Source: Alistipes excrementigallinarum
GTDB lineage: Bacteria > Bacteroidota > Bacteroidia > Bacteroidales > Rikenellaceae
Assembly (NCBI GenBank): GCA_019112825.1
Contig: DXIP01000022.1
Location: 1-64,000 of the forward strand
Reading direction: 5' to 3'
Length of the DNA stretch: 64,000 bases
Shown here: positions 40,328-49,708 of the stretch, piece after piece
Layout of the letters: each line of letters begins with the position of its first letter
Numbering within the stretch: position 1 is the stretch's first letter
Program-made: the position numbers and the translations under genes
The notes under the pieces: model-generated
Databases searched by the model: none
What the model saw: the letters and a program-made list of their open reading frames with translations, nothing else
Told to the model about the DNA's origin: nothing

Positions 40328-41320
40328 TTAAGCCTTGCCGGCCGAACCGAGGACGTTCTCGCACTTGTGCTTGTAGAGCTTCTTCAGCTCGTCGCGAGCC
40401 GGACCCAGGTACTTGCGGGGGTCGAACTCTGCGGGCTGGTCCACGAAAATCTTGCGGATGGCAGCGGTCATGGCCAGACGGCCGTCCGAGTCGATGTTAA
40501 TCTTGCAGACAGCGCTCTTGGCAGCCTCACGCAGCTGCTCCTCGGGAATACCTACCGCATCCTTCAGCGCACCGCCGTGGGTGTTGATGATGTGGACATA
40601 CTCCTGCGGAACGGACGACGACCCGTGGAGCACGATGGGGAAGCCCGGGATGCGCTTCTCAATCTCCTTCAGAATGTCGAAACGCAGGGGGGGCGGAACG
40701 AGGATGCCGTCGGCGTTGCGGGTGCACTGCTCGGGCTTGAACTTGTTGGCGCCGTGCGACGTGCCAATCGAGATGGCCAGCGAGTCAACGCCGGTCTTCG
40801 ATACGAAGTCAACCACGTCGTCGGGGTTGGTATAGTGCGAGTGCTCCGAAGCGACCTCGTCCTCGACACCGGCCAGAACGCCCAGCTCACCCTCGACCGT
40901 TACGTCGAACTGGTGTGCATAGTCAACCACCTTCTTGGTCAGGGCGACGTTCTCATCGTAGGGAAGCGCCGAACCGTCAATCATTACCGACGAGAAGCCC
41001 ATCTCGATGCAGCTCTTGCAGAGCTCGAACGAGTTTCCGTGGTCGAGATGCAGCACGATGGGAATGTTCTTGCCCAGCTCCTTGGCGTACTCCACGGCGC
41101 CCTGCGCCATGTAGCGGAGCAGCGTCTGGTTGGCATACTTGCGGGCGCCCGACGATACCTGCAGAATCACCGGCGACGAAGCCTCGACGCAAGCCTGGAT
41201 GATGGCCTGCATCTGCTCCATGTTGTTGAAGTTGAATGCAGGAATCGCGTAACCGCCTTTGATTGCCTTGGCAAACATCTCACGGGTGTTTACCAGACCC
41301 AAATCTTTGTACGATACCAT
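40328..41320 (-). CDS. fba: Class II fructose-1,6-bisphosphate aldolase, 330 aa
   Basis: Zinc-dependent glycolytic/gluconeogenic aldolase. YAIPAFNFNNMEQMQAIIQA, the zinc site HLDHGNSFELCKSCIEMGFS and HSHYTNPDDVVDFV, and HGSSSVPQEYVHIINTHGG are characteristic. Length is typical. Single gene with its own promoter and terminator, divergent from the fumarase gene. Confidence 0.96.
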   Translation of the reverse strand: MVSYKDLGLVNTREMFAKAIKGGYAIPAFNFNNMEQMQAIIQACVEASSPVILQVSSGARKYANQTLLRYMAQGAVEYAKELGKNIPIVLHLDHGNSFELCKSCIEMGFSSVMIDGSALPYDENVALTKKVVDYAHQFDVTVEGELGVLAGVEDEVASEHSHYTNPDDVVDFVSKTGVDSLAISIGTSHGANKFKPEQCTRNADGILVPPPLRFDILKEIEKRIPGFPIVLHGSSSVPQEYVHIINTHGGALKDAVGIPEEQLREAAKSAVCKINIDSDGRLAMTAAIRKIFVDQPAEFDPRKYLGPARDELKKLYKHKCENVLGSAGKA

Positions 41321-41367
41321 AAGTAATGAGTTTATGTGAAAAAATTGTTAGTCTCAAAAACCGCCAC

Positions 41368-41375
41368 AAAGTTAA
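41368..41375 (-). promoter_or_regulatory. Promoter -7 element for fba
   Basis: Minus-strand TAACTTTG matches TAnnTTTG, 48 bases before the ATG. Confidence 0.65.
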
Positions 41376-41681
41376 TAAATATTCTTAAGAAACGGAGTCT
41401 CCGCATAAAAAAATCGCCCGCGGCGAGCGTGCGGCCCCGCTTCGCAGGCGAGGATTTATATATCGGTGGGGGAGGAGCGCGCCGGGGCCGCCGCGCGGGG
41501 CCCGGCGCCCTCCGCTCGGGAGGGCGGAAAAAGGGGAGGAAAGTGCTCCGGAGCGCTCTGCCGTGGGGTTTTTCGAGGGGTTTTGCGGGCAGCGGCCGGA
41601 ATTTTTACCCTCCGGTTTCGCCGGTTTGTGAAAAAAATAACAATCCGCCCCGTTTTGTTGCGGTATTTCGGGAGAATTTTG

Positions 41682-41689
41682 TATTTTTG
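41682..41689 (+). promoter_or_regulatory. Promoter -7 element for the fumarase gene
   Basis: TATTTTTG matches TAnnTTTG, 80 bases before the ATG at 41769. Confidence 0.65.
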
Positions 41690-41768
41690 CGGTGACCGAA
41701 GGGGGCGACGGGCCCCCGGCGGACTACACAACCAACAACGGCAAACAACAATATAATCATAACGAGCC

Positions 41769-43382
41769 ATGTCTGAATTCATCTATCAGGAGCCGTTCCC
41801 CGTCGGGGAGGACAAAACCGAGTACCGTCTTTTGACGAAGGATTACGTGAAAGTGGTCGAGTGCGACGGCCGCAAGGTGCTGAAGGTCGACCCCGCGGGC
41901 CTCGAGCTGCTCTCGAAGGCCGCCTACAGCGACGTGTCGTTCTACCTGCGCTCGGCGCACCTGCAGAAGCTGCGCAACATCCTCGACGACCCCGAAGCGA
42001 CCGACAACGACAAGTTCGTCGCCTACACGATGCTGCTCAACCAGTGCGTGGCCGCCGAGGGCGAGCTGCCCACCTGCCAGGATACCGGTACGGCCATCTG
42101 CATCGCCCACAAGGGTGAGGACGTATGGACCGGCGCCGACGACGCCCGCTGCATCGCCCGCGGCGTCTACGAGACCTACAAGGAGCGCAACCTCCGCTAT
42201 TCGCAGGTGGTCCCCTTCTCGATGATTGACGAGAAGAACTCGGGAACGAACCTCCCGGCACAGATTGACATCTACGGCGGCAAGCCCGGCATGGAGTACG
42301 AATTCCTCTTCATCACCAAGGGCGGCGGCTCGGCCAACAAGACCTTCCTCTACCAGCAGACCAAGGCGCTGCTCAACGAGGAGTCGCTCACCAAGTTCAT
42401 CAAGCAGCATATCTTCGACCTCGGTACGTCGGCCTGCCCGCCCTACCACCTGGCCATCTGCATCGGCGGCACGTCGGCCGAGATGTGCCTCTCGACCGTC
42501 AAGAAGGCTTCGGCCGGCTATCTGGACGAGCTTCCGACCTCGGGCAACGAGGGCGGCCGCTGCTTCCGTGACCTGGAGTGGGAGGAGAAGGTGCTGAAAA
42601 TCTGCCGCGAGAGCGGCGTGGGCGCCCAGTTCGGCGGCAAGTACCTCGTACACGACGTGCGTGTCATCCGCGCACCGCGCCACGCCGCATCGTGCCCCGT
42701 GGCCATCGGCGTCAGCTGCTCGGCCGACCGCAACATCAAGGCGAAGATTACCCCCGAGGGCATCTTCCTCGAGCAGCTCGAGAAGAACCCCGCCCGCTTC
42801 CTGCCCAAGGAGGCTCCCGCCATGTCGCCGGCCGTGGACATCGACCTGGACGAGGGTATGGACAAGGTGCGCGCCATCCTGACCAAGTACCCCATCAAGA
42901 CGCGTCTGAACCTGCGCGGTACGCTCATCGTGGCGCGCGACATCGCACACGCCCGCATCAAGCAGATGCTCGACGAAGGCAAACCCATGCCCGAGTACTT
43001 CAAGAAGCACCCGGTCTACTATGCCGGTCCGGCCAAGACGCCGCAGGGCATGGCTTCGGGCTCGTTCGGCCCCACGACGGCCGGCCGCATGGACCCCTAC
43101 GTGGACCTCTTCCAGAAGCATGGCGGCTCGATGGTGATGGTGGCCAAGGGCAACCGCTCGCAGGCCGTGACGGACGCCTGCAAGGCCAACGGCGGCTTCT
43201 ACCTGGGCTCCATCGGCGGTCCGGCAGCCATTCTGGCCAAGAACTCCATCAAGTCGGTTGAGGTGGTTGACTTCCCCGAGCTGGGCATGGAGGCCGTGCG
43301 CAAGATTTACGTCGAGAACTTCCCCGCCTTCATCATCGTGGATGACAAGGGCAACGACTTTTTCGCCGAATTCAAGCACTAA
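41769..43382 (+). CDS. Class I fumarate hydratase, 537 aa
   Basis: Iron-sulfur enzyme interconverting fumarate and malate. The N-terminal alpha part has LPTCQDTGTAICIAHKGEDV with a cluster Cys, SGTNLPAQIDIY and GGGSANKTFLYQQ; later cluster cysteines are in SACPPYHLAICIGGTSAE. The C-terminal beta part has LRGTLIVARDIAHARIKQML, then YYAGPAKTPQGMASGSFGPT and TAGRMDPYVDLFQKHGGSMV. Single chain of normal length (FumA/FumB type). batD follows after 72 bases on the same strand. Confidence 0.96.
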   Translation: MSEFIYQEPFPVGEDKTEYRLLTKDYVKVVECDGRKVLKVDPAGLELLSKAAYSDVSFYLRSAHLQKLRNILDDPEATDNDKFVAYTMLLNQCVAAEGELPTCQDTGTAICIAHKGEDVWTGADDARCIARGVYETYKERNLRYSQVVPFSMIDEKNSGTNLPAQIDIYGGKPGMEYEFLFITKGGGSANKTFLYQQTKALLNEESLTKFIKQHIFDLGTSACPPYHLAICIGGTSAEMCLSTVKKASAGYLDELPTSGNEGGRCFRDLEWEEKVLKICRESGVGAQFGGKYLVHDVRVIRAPRHAASCPVAIGVSCSADRNIKAKITPEGIFLEQLEKNPARFLPKEAPAMSPAVDIDLDEGMDKVRAILTKYPIKTRLNLRGTLIVARDIAHARIKQMLDEGKPMPEYFKKHPVYYAGPAKTPQGMASGSFGPTTAGRMDPYVDLFQKHGGSMVMVAKGNRSQAVTDACKANGGFYLGSIGGPAAILAKNSIKSVEVVDFPELGMEAVRKIYVENFPAFIIVDDKGNDFFAEFKH

Positions 43383-43454
43383 AATCCTCCGCTCGCATAT
43401 AATAACGGTGCACGGGCGTCGTTATAGTTGCAAAAAGCGAGTCTATACGAATCG

Positions 43455-45326
43455 ATGAGAGCATTCTTAGCGAAAATATTCTTGACGGCACTCACCGTGC
43501 TGGCGGTCTTCTCGGCGTACGGCGCCGAGAAGGTCACTTTTGAGACCCATGCTCCCTTGACGGTAGCCGTGGGCGAGGCCTTCCGCGTGGAGTTCTCGCT
43601 CAACGCCAAGCCCGACGAAAGCACCTTCTCGGCCCCCTCGTTCGAAGGGTTCGACGTGCTGGCGGGCCCGGCCGTCTCGAAGGGGCAGCGGATTTCAATC
43701 GTCAACGGCTCGATGGACAAGACCGTCGAATACAAAATCACCTACGTGCTGCTGCCGCAGGCCGAGGGCAACGTCACCATCGGCAGCGCCTCGATTGCCG
43801 TCGACGGGACGACCTATTCGACCGACCCCGTGCCGGTGGAGATTGTCCGCGAAGCGGGCTCCGGCTCCTCCGCGCAGCATGGCGGCAGCGGCGGCCAGTC
43901 GGCCGCCCCGGACAGCGGTCAGACAGCCGCTCAGGGGCAGCTGGCCAAGGACGACGTGCTGCTGCGTGCCGAGGTGTCGCGCACGTCGGTCTACAAGGGT
44001 GAGCCGCTGCGCGTGAGCTTCAAGCTCTACACGCGGGTGCCCATCGTCGGTTCTCAGGGCGAAAGCTGGCCCTCGTTCAACGGATTCTGGGCCCAGGAGC
44101 TCGACGTCAACTCCGTGCCGCGTGCCGGCCGCGAGACGCTGGGCGGCAAGGTCTACAACGCCCAGGTGGTGCGCGAATACCTGCTCTACCCCCAGCAGGC
44201 GGGCAAGCTGGTCATCGAGCCGGCCGAGCTGACGCTGCTGGCACAGGTGGTCGTGCAGAACAGCCGCAACATGGACCCCTTCTTCGGAGGCGGCCCCGAC
44301 ATCTACAACGTGCCCCGCAAGGTGGCCACGCAGCGCGTGACGGTCAACGTCAAGGAGCTGCCGGCCGGTGCGCCCGAGAGCTTCAGCGGCGCGGTGGGCA
44401 ACTATACGATGGAGGCGACGCTGCCCGAGACGCATCTGGCCGCCAACTCGGCCGCGACCTATACGGTGAAGATTTCGGGTACGGGCAACCTGACCTTCGT
44501 GCAGGCGCCCAAGCTCACGCTGCCCGGCTCGTTCGAGCAGTACAACGTCAAGACGACCGAATCGCTCAAGAGCTCCGTGGCCGGAACGTCGGGATACCGC
44601 CAGTTCGAGTACCCCTTCATCGCGCGTGCCGAAGGGACCTACGACATCGAACCGGTCGAGTTCTCCTACTTCAGCCCCGAGCGGATGCAGTACGTGACGC
44701 TCCGCTCCAAGGCGCTGACGCTCGACATCACCCCCGATGCCAAGGGGGGCGGCGACGCGGCGCTGGTCATGCAGGGACGCGGCATGTCGAAGGAGGAGGT
44801 CAAGCTGCTGGGGCAGGACATCCGCTTCATCAAGCTGGGCGGAGCCGGCTTGCGGCCCATGCGGTCGCCCTTCCTCTTCAGCGCGGCCTACTGGGTGCTG
44901 CTGGGGGGCATTCTGCTCCTCTTCGCCATGGCCTACGTGGCGCTGCGCAAGCGGATTCGCGACTCGCAGAACGTGGCCCTGCTGCGCGGACGGCGCGCCA
45001 ACAAGGTCGCCGTGCAGCGCTTCCGTGCCGCCAAGCACTACATGACCGAGCAGAACCGCCACGCCTTCTACGAGGAGATGTTGCGGGCGCTGTGGGGATA
45101 CATGGGTGACAAGTTCAACATCCCCGTGGCCAGCCTCACGAAGGAGAACGTCCGCGAGGAGCTCCACAAGCGGGGCGTGCCGGCCGAGGACTCGCAGCGC
45201 TTCACGGCCATCATCACGCGCTGCGACGAGGCGCAGTATTCGCCCGTCGAGTCGTCGCGCATGAGCGACGTCTATGCCGAGGGTGTGGACCTGATTTCGC
45301 ACATTGAGTCAATCATCAAACGGTAG
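43455..45326 (+). CDS. batD: BatD family protein, 623 aa
   Basis: Member of the Bat (Bacteroides aerotolerance) group. A signal peptide (MRAFLAKIFLTALTVLAVFS) is followed by repeated Ig-like beta domains with the family motifs KVTFETHAPLTVAVGEAFRV, GEPLRVSFKLYTRVPI and a C-terminal transmembrane helix (about residues 480-500) with a short cytoplasmic tail. A Gly/Ser/Gln linker near residue 140 is low complexity. batE follows after 22 bases. batA, batB and batC are not next to it; fumarase is. Confidence 0.92.
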   Translation: MRAFLAKIFLTALTVLAVFSAYGAEKVTFETHAPLTVAVGEAFRVEFSLNAKPDESTFSAPSFEGFDVLAGPAVSKGQRISIVNGSMDKTVEYKITYVLLPQAEGNVTIGSASIAVDGTTYSTDPVPVEIVREAGSGSSAQHGGSGGQSAAPDSGQTAAQGQLAKDDVLLRAEVSRTSVYKGEPLRVSFKLYTRVPIVGSQGESWPSFNGFWAQELDVNSVPRAGRETLGGKVYNAQVVREYLLYPQQAGKLVIEPAELTLLAQVVVQNSRNMDPFFGGGPDIYNVPRKVATQRVTVNVKELPAGAPESFSGAVGNYTMEATLPETHLAANSAATYTVKISGTGNLTFVQAPKLTLPGSFEQYNVKTTESLKSSVAGTSGYRQFEYPFIARAEGTYDIEPVEFSYFSPERMQYVTLRSKALTLDITPDAKGGGDAALVMQGRGMSKEEVKLLGQDIRFIKLGGAGLRPMRSPFLFSAAYWVLLGGILLLFAMAYVALRKRIRDSQNVALLRGRRANKVAVQRFRAAKHYMTEQNRHAFYEEMLRALWGYMGDKFNIPVASLTKENVREELHKRGVPAEDSQRFTAIITRCDEAQYSPVESSRMSDVYAEGVDLISHIESIIKR

Positions 45327-45348
45327 CGGCGTGCGGGAAACCAAGTGT

Positions 45349-46260
45349 ATGACTGAACAACGGAGAGCGATGAAAGCGATGAAACGATATGCAATCTGCG
45401 CGGTGGCGCTGCTCGGCATGGCGGTGACGCTCCGGGCTGCGGAGCCTGCCGACTCGCTTGCGGGCGTGCCGGATACGGTGCAGACGGCCGCCGCCGAGGG
45501 GGCCGAGGGCGATGCGGCGGCAACGGCCGCCGCGGCGCAGACGGCGGACAAGGAAACGGCGCTGACTGAGGCGCAGTTGTGGGACAAGGCCAACACGGCC
45601 TACATCAACTCGGATTTCCATACGGCCATCGACGTCTACAATCAGATTTTGGCCCGCGGACTCGGCTCGGCGAAGCTCTACTACAACCTGGGCAACGCCT
45701 GCTTCAAGGACGAGCGGCTGGGTGAGGCGATTCTCAACTACAACCGCGCGCTGCGCCTGGCGCCGGGCAACGACGACATCCGCTACAACCTGGGGGTTGC
45801 CGAGGCGATGACCAAGGATAACATCGAGGCGATTCCGGAGTTTTTCCTCGCCTCGTGGCTGCGCGCCGTGCGCCACGTGATGGGGTGCACCTCGTGGAGC
45901 ATCCTCTCGCTTGTGGCGCTGCTGGCGGCGCTGGGGCTCTTCCTGCTCTACCTGCTGGCACAGCGGCTGCCGCTGCGCAAGGCGGGCTTCTACGGAACGC
46001 TCGTGGCCTTCCTGCTCTTCGTCGTAACGACGTGGTTTGCAGCGGGCGAGCGGCATGAAATCCTTGACGACACGCAGGCCGTGGTGATGACCGCGTCGAC
46101 GGCCGTCAAGAGTTCGCCCGACAAGTCGTCGACCGACCTCTTCGTGCTCCACGAAGGGACCAAGGTGACCGTCACCGACCGTCTGGATGATTGGTGCGAG
46201 GTGGTCATTGCCGACGGCAAGAAGGGGTGGCTCGAGCGCTCGAAAATCGAGGTCATCTGA
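45349..46260 (+). CDS. batE: BatE-like TPR/SH3 membrane protein, 303 aa
   Basis: Partner of BatD. A signal-like helix (CAVALLGMAVTL) leads to an Ala/Glu-rich linker, then TPR repeats (AYINSDFHTAIDVYNQILAR, LYYNLGNACFKDERLGEAIL). Two transmembrane helices (SWSILSLVALLAALGLFLLY region and FYGTLVAFLLFVVTTWF) and a C-terminal SH3-like domain (EGTKVTVTDRLDDWCEVVI) follow. ATG at 45370 is an alternative start. It follows batD closely and ends before a repeat-filled spacer. Confidence 0.88.
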   Translation: MTEQRRAMKAMKRYAICAVALLGMAVTLRAAEPADSLAGVPDTVQTAAAEGAEGDAAATAAAAQTADKETALTEAQLWDKANTAYINSDFHTAIDVYNQILARGLGSAKLYYNLGNACFKDERLGEAILNYNRALRLAPGNDDIRYNLGVAEAMTKDNIEAIPEFFLASWLRAVRHVMGCTSWSILSLVALLAALGLFLLYLLAQRLPLRKAGFYGTLVAFLLFVVTTWFAAGERHEILDDTQAVVMTASTAVKSSPDKSSTDLFVLHEGTKVTVTDRLDDWCEVVIADGKKGWLERSKIEVI

Positions 46261-46309
46261 CCCTGCGGCAGCGCCGGGGGGGGAGATACAGGCTCCGGGG
46301 CGGAATGGA

Positions 46310-46460
46310 GGACCCGGGAGGAGTTGGGCTGAAGGCTCGGCCTCGGAAGGAGATGGGCCGGAGGTTCGGCCTCGGAAGGAGATGGGCCGGAAGGTTCGGA
46401 CCCGGAAGAATTGGAATTGGAAGGATTGGTCCCGGAAGGATTGGACCCGGGCCGCAGATG
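46310..46460. repeat. Drifting 29-30-bp tandem repeat
   Basis: Copies start near 46338, 46367 and 46397 with core CGGCCTCGGAAGGAGATGGG; a later GAAGGATTGG-type derivative continues to 46450. Confidence 0.75.
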
Positions 46461-46487
46461 TAGAACTGTTTAGAACGAGATAAGACA

Positions 46488-47084
46488 TTGTCACGACTTC
46501 TTCAGGATGTCGTCGGCGAGCTGACGAAGCTGCCCGGAGTGGGGCGCCGCACGGCGTTGCGGCTGGCCATCCACTTGTTGCGCATGGAGCCCGAATCGGT
46601 CCACGACATGACCCGCAGCATCAACCGCTTCCGCGACGACGTGAAGTATTGCGCGCAGTGCAACAACCTCTCCGACGAGGAGATTTGTCCCATCTGCGCG
46701 GACCCCGAACGCGACCACTCGACCATCTGCGTCGTGGAACAGGTTGCCGACGTGCTCTCGATTGAGAACACGCACCAGTACCGGGGGCTCTACCATGTGC
46801 TGGGCGGCGTGATTTCGCCCATGCAGGGCATCGCCCCCTCGGACCTGAAAATCGACCTGCTTGTCGACCGCATCGCACGGGGCGGCGTGACGGAGGTGAT
46901 TCTGGCCATCTCGACCTCGGTCGAGGGCGAGACGACGCTCTTCTACCTGATGAACCGCTTCAGGCAGTTCGAGGGGCTGAAGGTGACGGCCATCGCCCGG
47001 GGTATCGGCTTCGGCGACGAGTTGGAGTATGTCGACGAGCTGACCATCGCCCACGCGCTGATGAACCGCCGCGAGGTGGAGTAG
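46488..47084 (+). CDS. recR: Recombination protein RecR, 198 aa
   Basis: Works with RecF and RecO in single-strand gap repair. LTKLPGVGRRTALRLAIHLL is the helix-hairpin-helix, C-x2-C...C-x2-C zinc finger follows (CAQCNNLSDEEICPICADPE), and the TOPRIM part has ICVVEQVADVLSIENTHQYR. The only in-frame start candidate is TTG at 46488, since a stop lies 9 codons upstream. Start usage is therefore unusual. Confidence 0.93.
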   Translation: MSRLLQDVVGELTKLPGVGRRTALRLAIHLLRMEPESVHDMTRSINRFRDDVKYCAQCNNLSDEEICPICADPERDHSTICVVEQVADVLSIENTHQYRGLYHVLGGVISPMQGIAPSDLKIDLLVDRIARGGVTEVILAISTSVEGETTLFYLMNRFRQFEGLKVTAIARGIGFGDELEYVDELTIAHALMNRREVE

Positions 47085-47430
47085 GGTGCCGGGCCGCATG
47101 GCGGGGAGAAGGGTGCCGGGCCGCGAGAAGTCCCGCAGGGGCTCCCGGACCGCCGAAAGGTTCTGCCGGGTGGGTGGCTGAAGATGCTGCCGGGCCGCGG
47201 AAAGTGCCGTCGGGGCTGTCTGGATGCGGAAGTGCCGCCGGGGCCGTCGGAATGAGCGGCGATTGGTGCTGAAATGTGTCGACGGCAGCCTGCGACTTTC
47301 CGGACTGAGGAACCTGCCGCCGGAAACGACCGACGAAGCGGAGGTCGGGACGGGAGGCCGGGATGATGGAAAAGAGAAACGAAAGACGTTTTACAAAAAA
47401 TAGGTGTTCAACTTTTAAAACAGAACGATT
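47085..47430. other. Spacer between recR and mdh
   Basis: About 345 bases. It contains GGTGCCGGGCCGC-type words repeated at irregular intervals (47088, 47111, 47189). No gene, strong promoter or terminator was found. Confidence 0.5.
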
Positions 47431-48429
47431 ATGGAATTTCTGACGAACGAGAAACTGACCATCGTCGGCGCAGCCGGCATGATTGGTTCGAACATGGCAC
47501 AGACGGCTCTGATGATGCGCCTTACGCCGAACATTTGCCTCTATGACCCCTTCGGTCCCGCACTGGAAGGTGTTGCCGAGGAGCTCTACCACTGCGCCTT
47601 CGAGGGTGTAAACATCACCTGGACGACCGACGTGAAGGAGGCTCTTACGGGCGCTGCCTATGTCGTATCGTCGGGCGGTGCAGCCCGCAAGGCCGGCATG
47701 ACGCGTGAGGACCTGCTCAAGGGCAACGCTCAGATTGCCGAGGATTTCGGTAAGAACCTCAAGGCCTACTGCCCCGATGTAAAGCACGTGGTCGTTATCT
47801 TCAACCCGGCCGACATCACGGGTCTCATTACCCTGATTTACTCGGGTCTGAAGCCCTCGCAGGTGACCACCCTCGCCGCTCTTGACTCGACGCGTCTGCG
47901 TTCGGAGCTGGCCAAGTACTTCAAGATTTCGCCCGACGAGGTGAAGAACTGCCGTACGTACGGCGGCCACGGCGAGCAGATGGCCGTATTCGCATCGACG
48001 ACGATGGTTGCCGGCAAGCCCCTGTCGGAGCTCATCGGCACGAAGATGCCCGTTGAGGACTGGCACGCACTTCAGCAGCGCGTCATCCAGGGCGGCAAGC
48101 ACATCATCGACCTGCGTGGCCGCTCGTCGTTCCAGAGCCCGGCATACGTCTCGATTTGCATGATTGCAGCAGCCATGGGCGGCAAACCGTTCGACTATCC
48201 TGCCGGTGTTTATGTACACAACGGCGAGTTCGACCACATCATGATGGCCATGGAGTGCGAGATTACGAAGAACGGCGCCCACTACAAGGATGTAAAGGGC
48301 ACTCCCGAGGAGCATGCAGCCCTGAAGGAGAGCTACAAGCACCTCTGCACGCTGCGTGACGAGGTGATTGAGATGGGAGTGCTGCCCGCTATGGACAAGT
48401 GGGGCGAGCTGAACCCGAACCTCAAGTAA
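47431..48429 (+). CDS. mdh: Malate dehydrogenase, 332 aa
   Basis: NAD-dependent interconversion of malate and oxaloacetate. KLTIVGAAGMIGSNMAQTAL is the dinucleotide-binding loop, LYDPFGPALEGVAEELYHCA the segment after beta-2, and CRTYGGHGEQMAVFAS the catalytic His motif. This is the Bacteroidetes lactate/malate dehydrogenase type. Codon use is less GC-biased than neighbours, as in highly expressed genes. A strong terminator follows. Confidence 0.95.
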   Translation: MEFLTNEKLTIVGAAGMIGSNMAQTALMMRLTPNICLYDPFGPALEGVAEELYHCAFEGVNITWTTDVKEALTGAAYVVSSGGAARKAGMTREDLLKGNAQIAEDFGKNLKAYCPDVKHVVVIFNPADITGLITLIYSGLKPSQVTTLAALDSTRLRSELAKYFKISPDEVKNCRTYGGHGEQMAVFASTTMVAGKPLSELIGTKMPVEDWHALQQRVIQGGKHIIDLRGRSSFQSPAYVSICMIAAAMGGKPFDYPAGVYVHNGEFDHIMMAMECEITKNGAHYKDVKGTPEEHAALKESYKHLCTLRDEVIEMGVLPAMDKWGELNPNLK

Positions 48430-48453
48430 TCGGAGTCACCTCCGGACAAAAAG

Positions 48454-48488
48454 AAGCCGGCTTCCCGTCAGGGGAGCCGGCTTTGTTG
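48454..48488 (+). terminator. Terminator of mdh
   Basis: A 13-base stem (AAGCCGGCTTCCC with GGGGAGCCGGCTT, one mismatch) is followed by TTGTTG. Confidence 0.75.
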
Positions 48489-48712
48489 TGGAGCGGGGTG
48501 AACTGTCGGAACGCGGACCGGAGCGGACCAGAGCGGACCGGGTCGGAACGGAGCGTTGGCGGAACCGGGTGGCCGGGTGGACCGAGGCGTGGCCGGAGCC
48601 TCCGGGTCTTCGGACCTCCGGGTCTCCGGGCCTCCGGGCCTCCGGACCGCGGGACCTCTGAACCGCAGAGTCGCGGGACCGCGGGAATGGCGGTGCCTCC
48701 GGAGGTCGGACG
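48489..48712. other. Repeat-rich spacer between mdh and the META lipoprotein gene
   Basis: GAGCGGACC/GGTCGGAAC words (48495-48560) and CCTCCGGGT/C 9-mers (48598-48650) recur in tandem. No gene. Confidence 0.6.
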
Positions 48713-49159
48713 CTATTCCGATTTGGCCGGTTTGGCCTGGAAGACCGCCTTCAGGTCACCGTTGGAGAGCAGCAGCAGCATCGGACCGTCCATCTCGTAG
48801 TGGGTGGTCGACTCGATGGCCTCGGCAAAGGCCGCTTCATCGGCTCCGTCGGGGCAGGCCATGCGTGTCGAGGCGAGCGGCGAGATGCTCAGCGCACGGC
48901 GTTCGCCCAGCGTGTAGCTTCCCGTCAGCTGGTTGCAGGCGCCGACGCCGGCCACGCGCCGCTCCTCCTCCAGAAAACAGAGCGTGTAGCGCCCCTCTTC
49001 GGGCTGGAAGTGACGTCCGCCCAGCTGGATAAGCTGCCATTCGGTCCCCACGAGCGGCCGCTGTGTGCGGCGCTGGTAGGAGCGGCAGGGGCAGCAGCCC
49101 GCCGCCGTGAAGAGCACGAGCAGTGCGGCCAGACCGCTCTTGAAGAGAAGATGTTTCAT
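48713..49159 (-). CDS. META-domain lipoprotein (HslJ-like), 148 aa
   Basis: Small outer-membrane lipoprotein: signal with Cys22 (AAGCCPC). The META fold is visible as LVGTEWQLIQLGGR, then VAGVGACNQLTGSYTLGER, then TRMACPDGADEAAFAEAIES. META-domain proteins are linked to stress responses (E. coli HslJ, heat shock and novobiocin resistance) but the function is not settled. Divergent promoter with ridA. Confidence 0.88.
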   Translation of the reverse strand: MKHLLFKSGLAALLVLFTAAGCCPCRSYQRRTQRPLVGTEWQLIQLGGRHFQPEEGRYTLCFLEEERRVAGVGACNQLTGSYTLGERRALSISPLASTRMACPDGADEAAFAEAIESTTHYEMDGPMLLLLSNGDLKAVFQAKPAKSE

Positions 49160-49189
49160 GACGTATGTCTTTTTTGGTCGTTCGAAGCC

Positions 49190-49197
49190 CAAAGATA
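49190..49197 (-). promoter_or_regulatory. Promoter -7 element for the META lipoprotein
   Basis: Minus-strand TATCTTTG matches TAnnTTTG, 31 bases before the ATG. Confidence 0.65.
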
Positions 49198-49282
49198 CGG
49201 ATTGTTCCGCGGACGGACAACTTCGGGGACGCTTTTCCTCCGATTCGACCCGGCGGAGGTTGTAAATGAGCGGACGATTCCG

Positions 49283-49290
49283 TATCTTTG
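49283..49290 (+). promoter_or_regulatory. Promoter -7 element for ridA
   Basis: TATCTTTG matches TAnnTTTG, 22 bases before the ATG at 49313. Confidence 0.65.
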
Positions 49291-49312
49291 TCCGAAACAA
49301 CCACCCTCCACT

Positions 49313-49687
49313 ATGAAAAAGATTATCGCATCGCCCCTGGCTCCCAAGGCCGTGGGTCCCTATTCGCAGGCCGTCGAGGCGGCAGGCACCATCTACGTTT
49401 CGGGGCAGCTGCCCATCGACGCCTCGACGGGCCGTATGCCCGAAGGCATCGAGGCGCAGACGCGCCAGTCGCTGACCAACCTGCGCCACATCCTCGAGGA
49501 GGCGGGCAGCTCGCTCGAGGCGGTGGTCAAGACGACCGTGCTGCTGCAGGACATGGGCGACTTTGCCGCCATGAACGCCGTCTATGCCGAGTTCTTCACG
49601 CAGCAGACGCCGGCGCGCATGTGCTATGAGGTGGCCCGGCTGCCGATGGGCGCCAGCGTCGAGATTGACGCCGTGGCGGTTCGCTGA
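49313..49687 (+). CDS. ridA: RidA-family enamine/imine deaminase, 124 aa
   Basis: Hydrolyses reactive enamine and imine intermediates made by PLP enzymes such as threonine dehydratase. KAVGPYSQAVEAAGTIYVSG, QLPIDASTG and the catalytic Arg in PARMCYEVARLPMGASVEID are characteristic. Normal length. Monocistronic, with promoter and terminator. Confidence 0.95.
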   Translation: MKKIIASPLAPKAVGPYSQAVEAAGTIYVSGQLPIDASTGRMPEGIEAQTRQSLTNLRHILEEAGSSLEAVVKTTVLLQDMGDFAAMNAVYAEFFTQQTPARMCYEVARLPMGASVEIDAVAVR

Positions 49688-49708
49688 TTCGGCGGGCTGC
49701 AGGCTCGA

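Larger units (their letters stand above)
41321..41768. other. Divergent regulatory region between fba and fumarase
   Basis: About 450 bases without a gene, holding one promoter on each strand. The middle (about 41410-41590) is very GC-rich; the outer parts are AT-rich. Confidence 0.6.
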
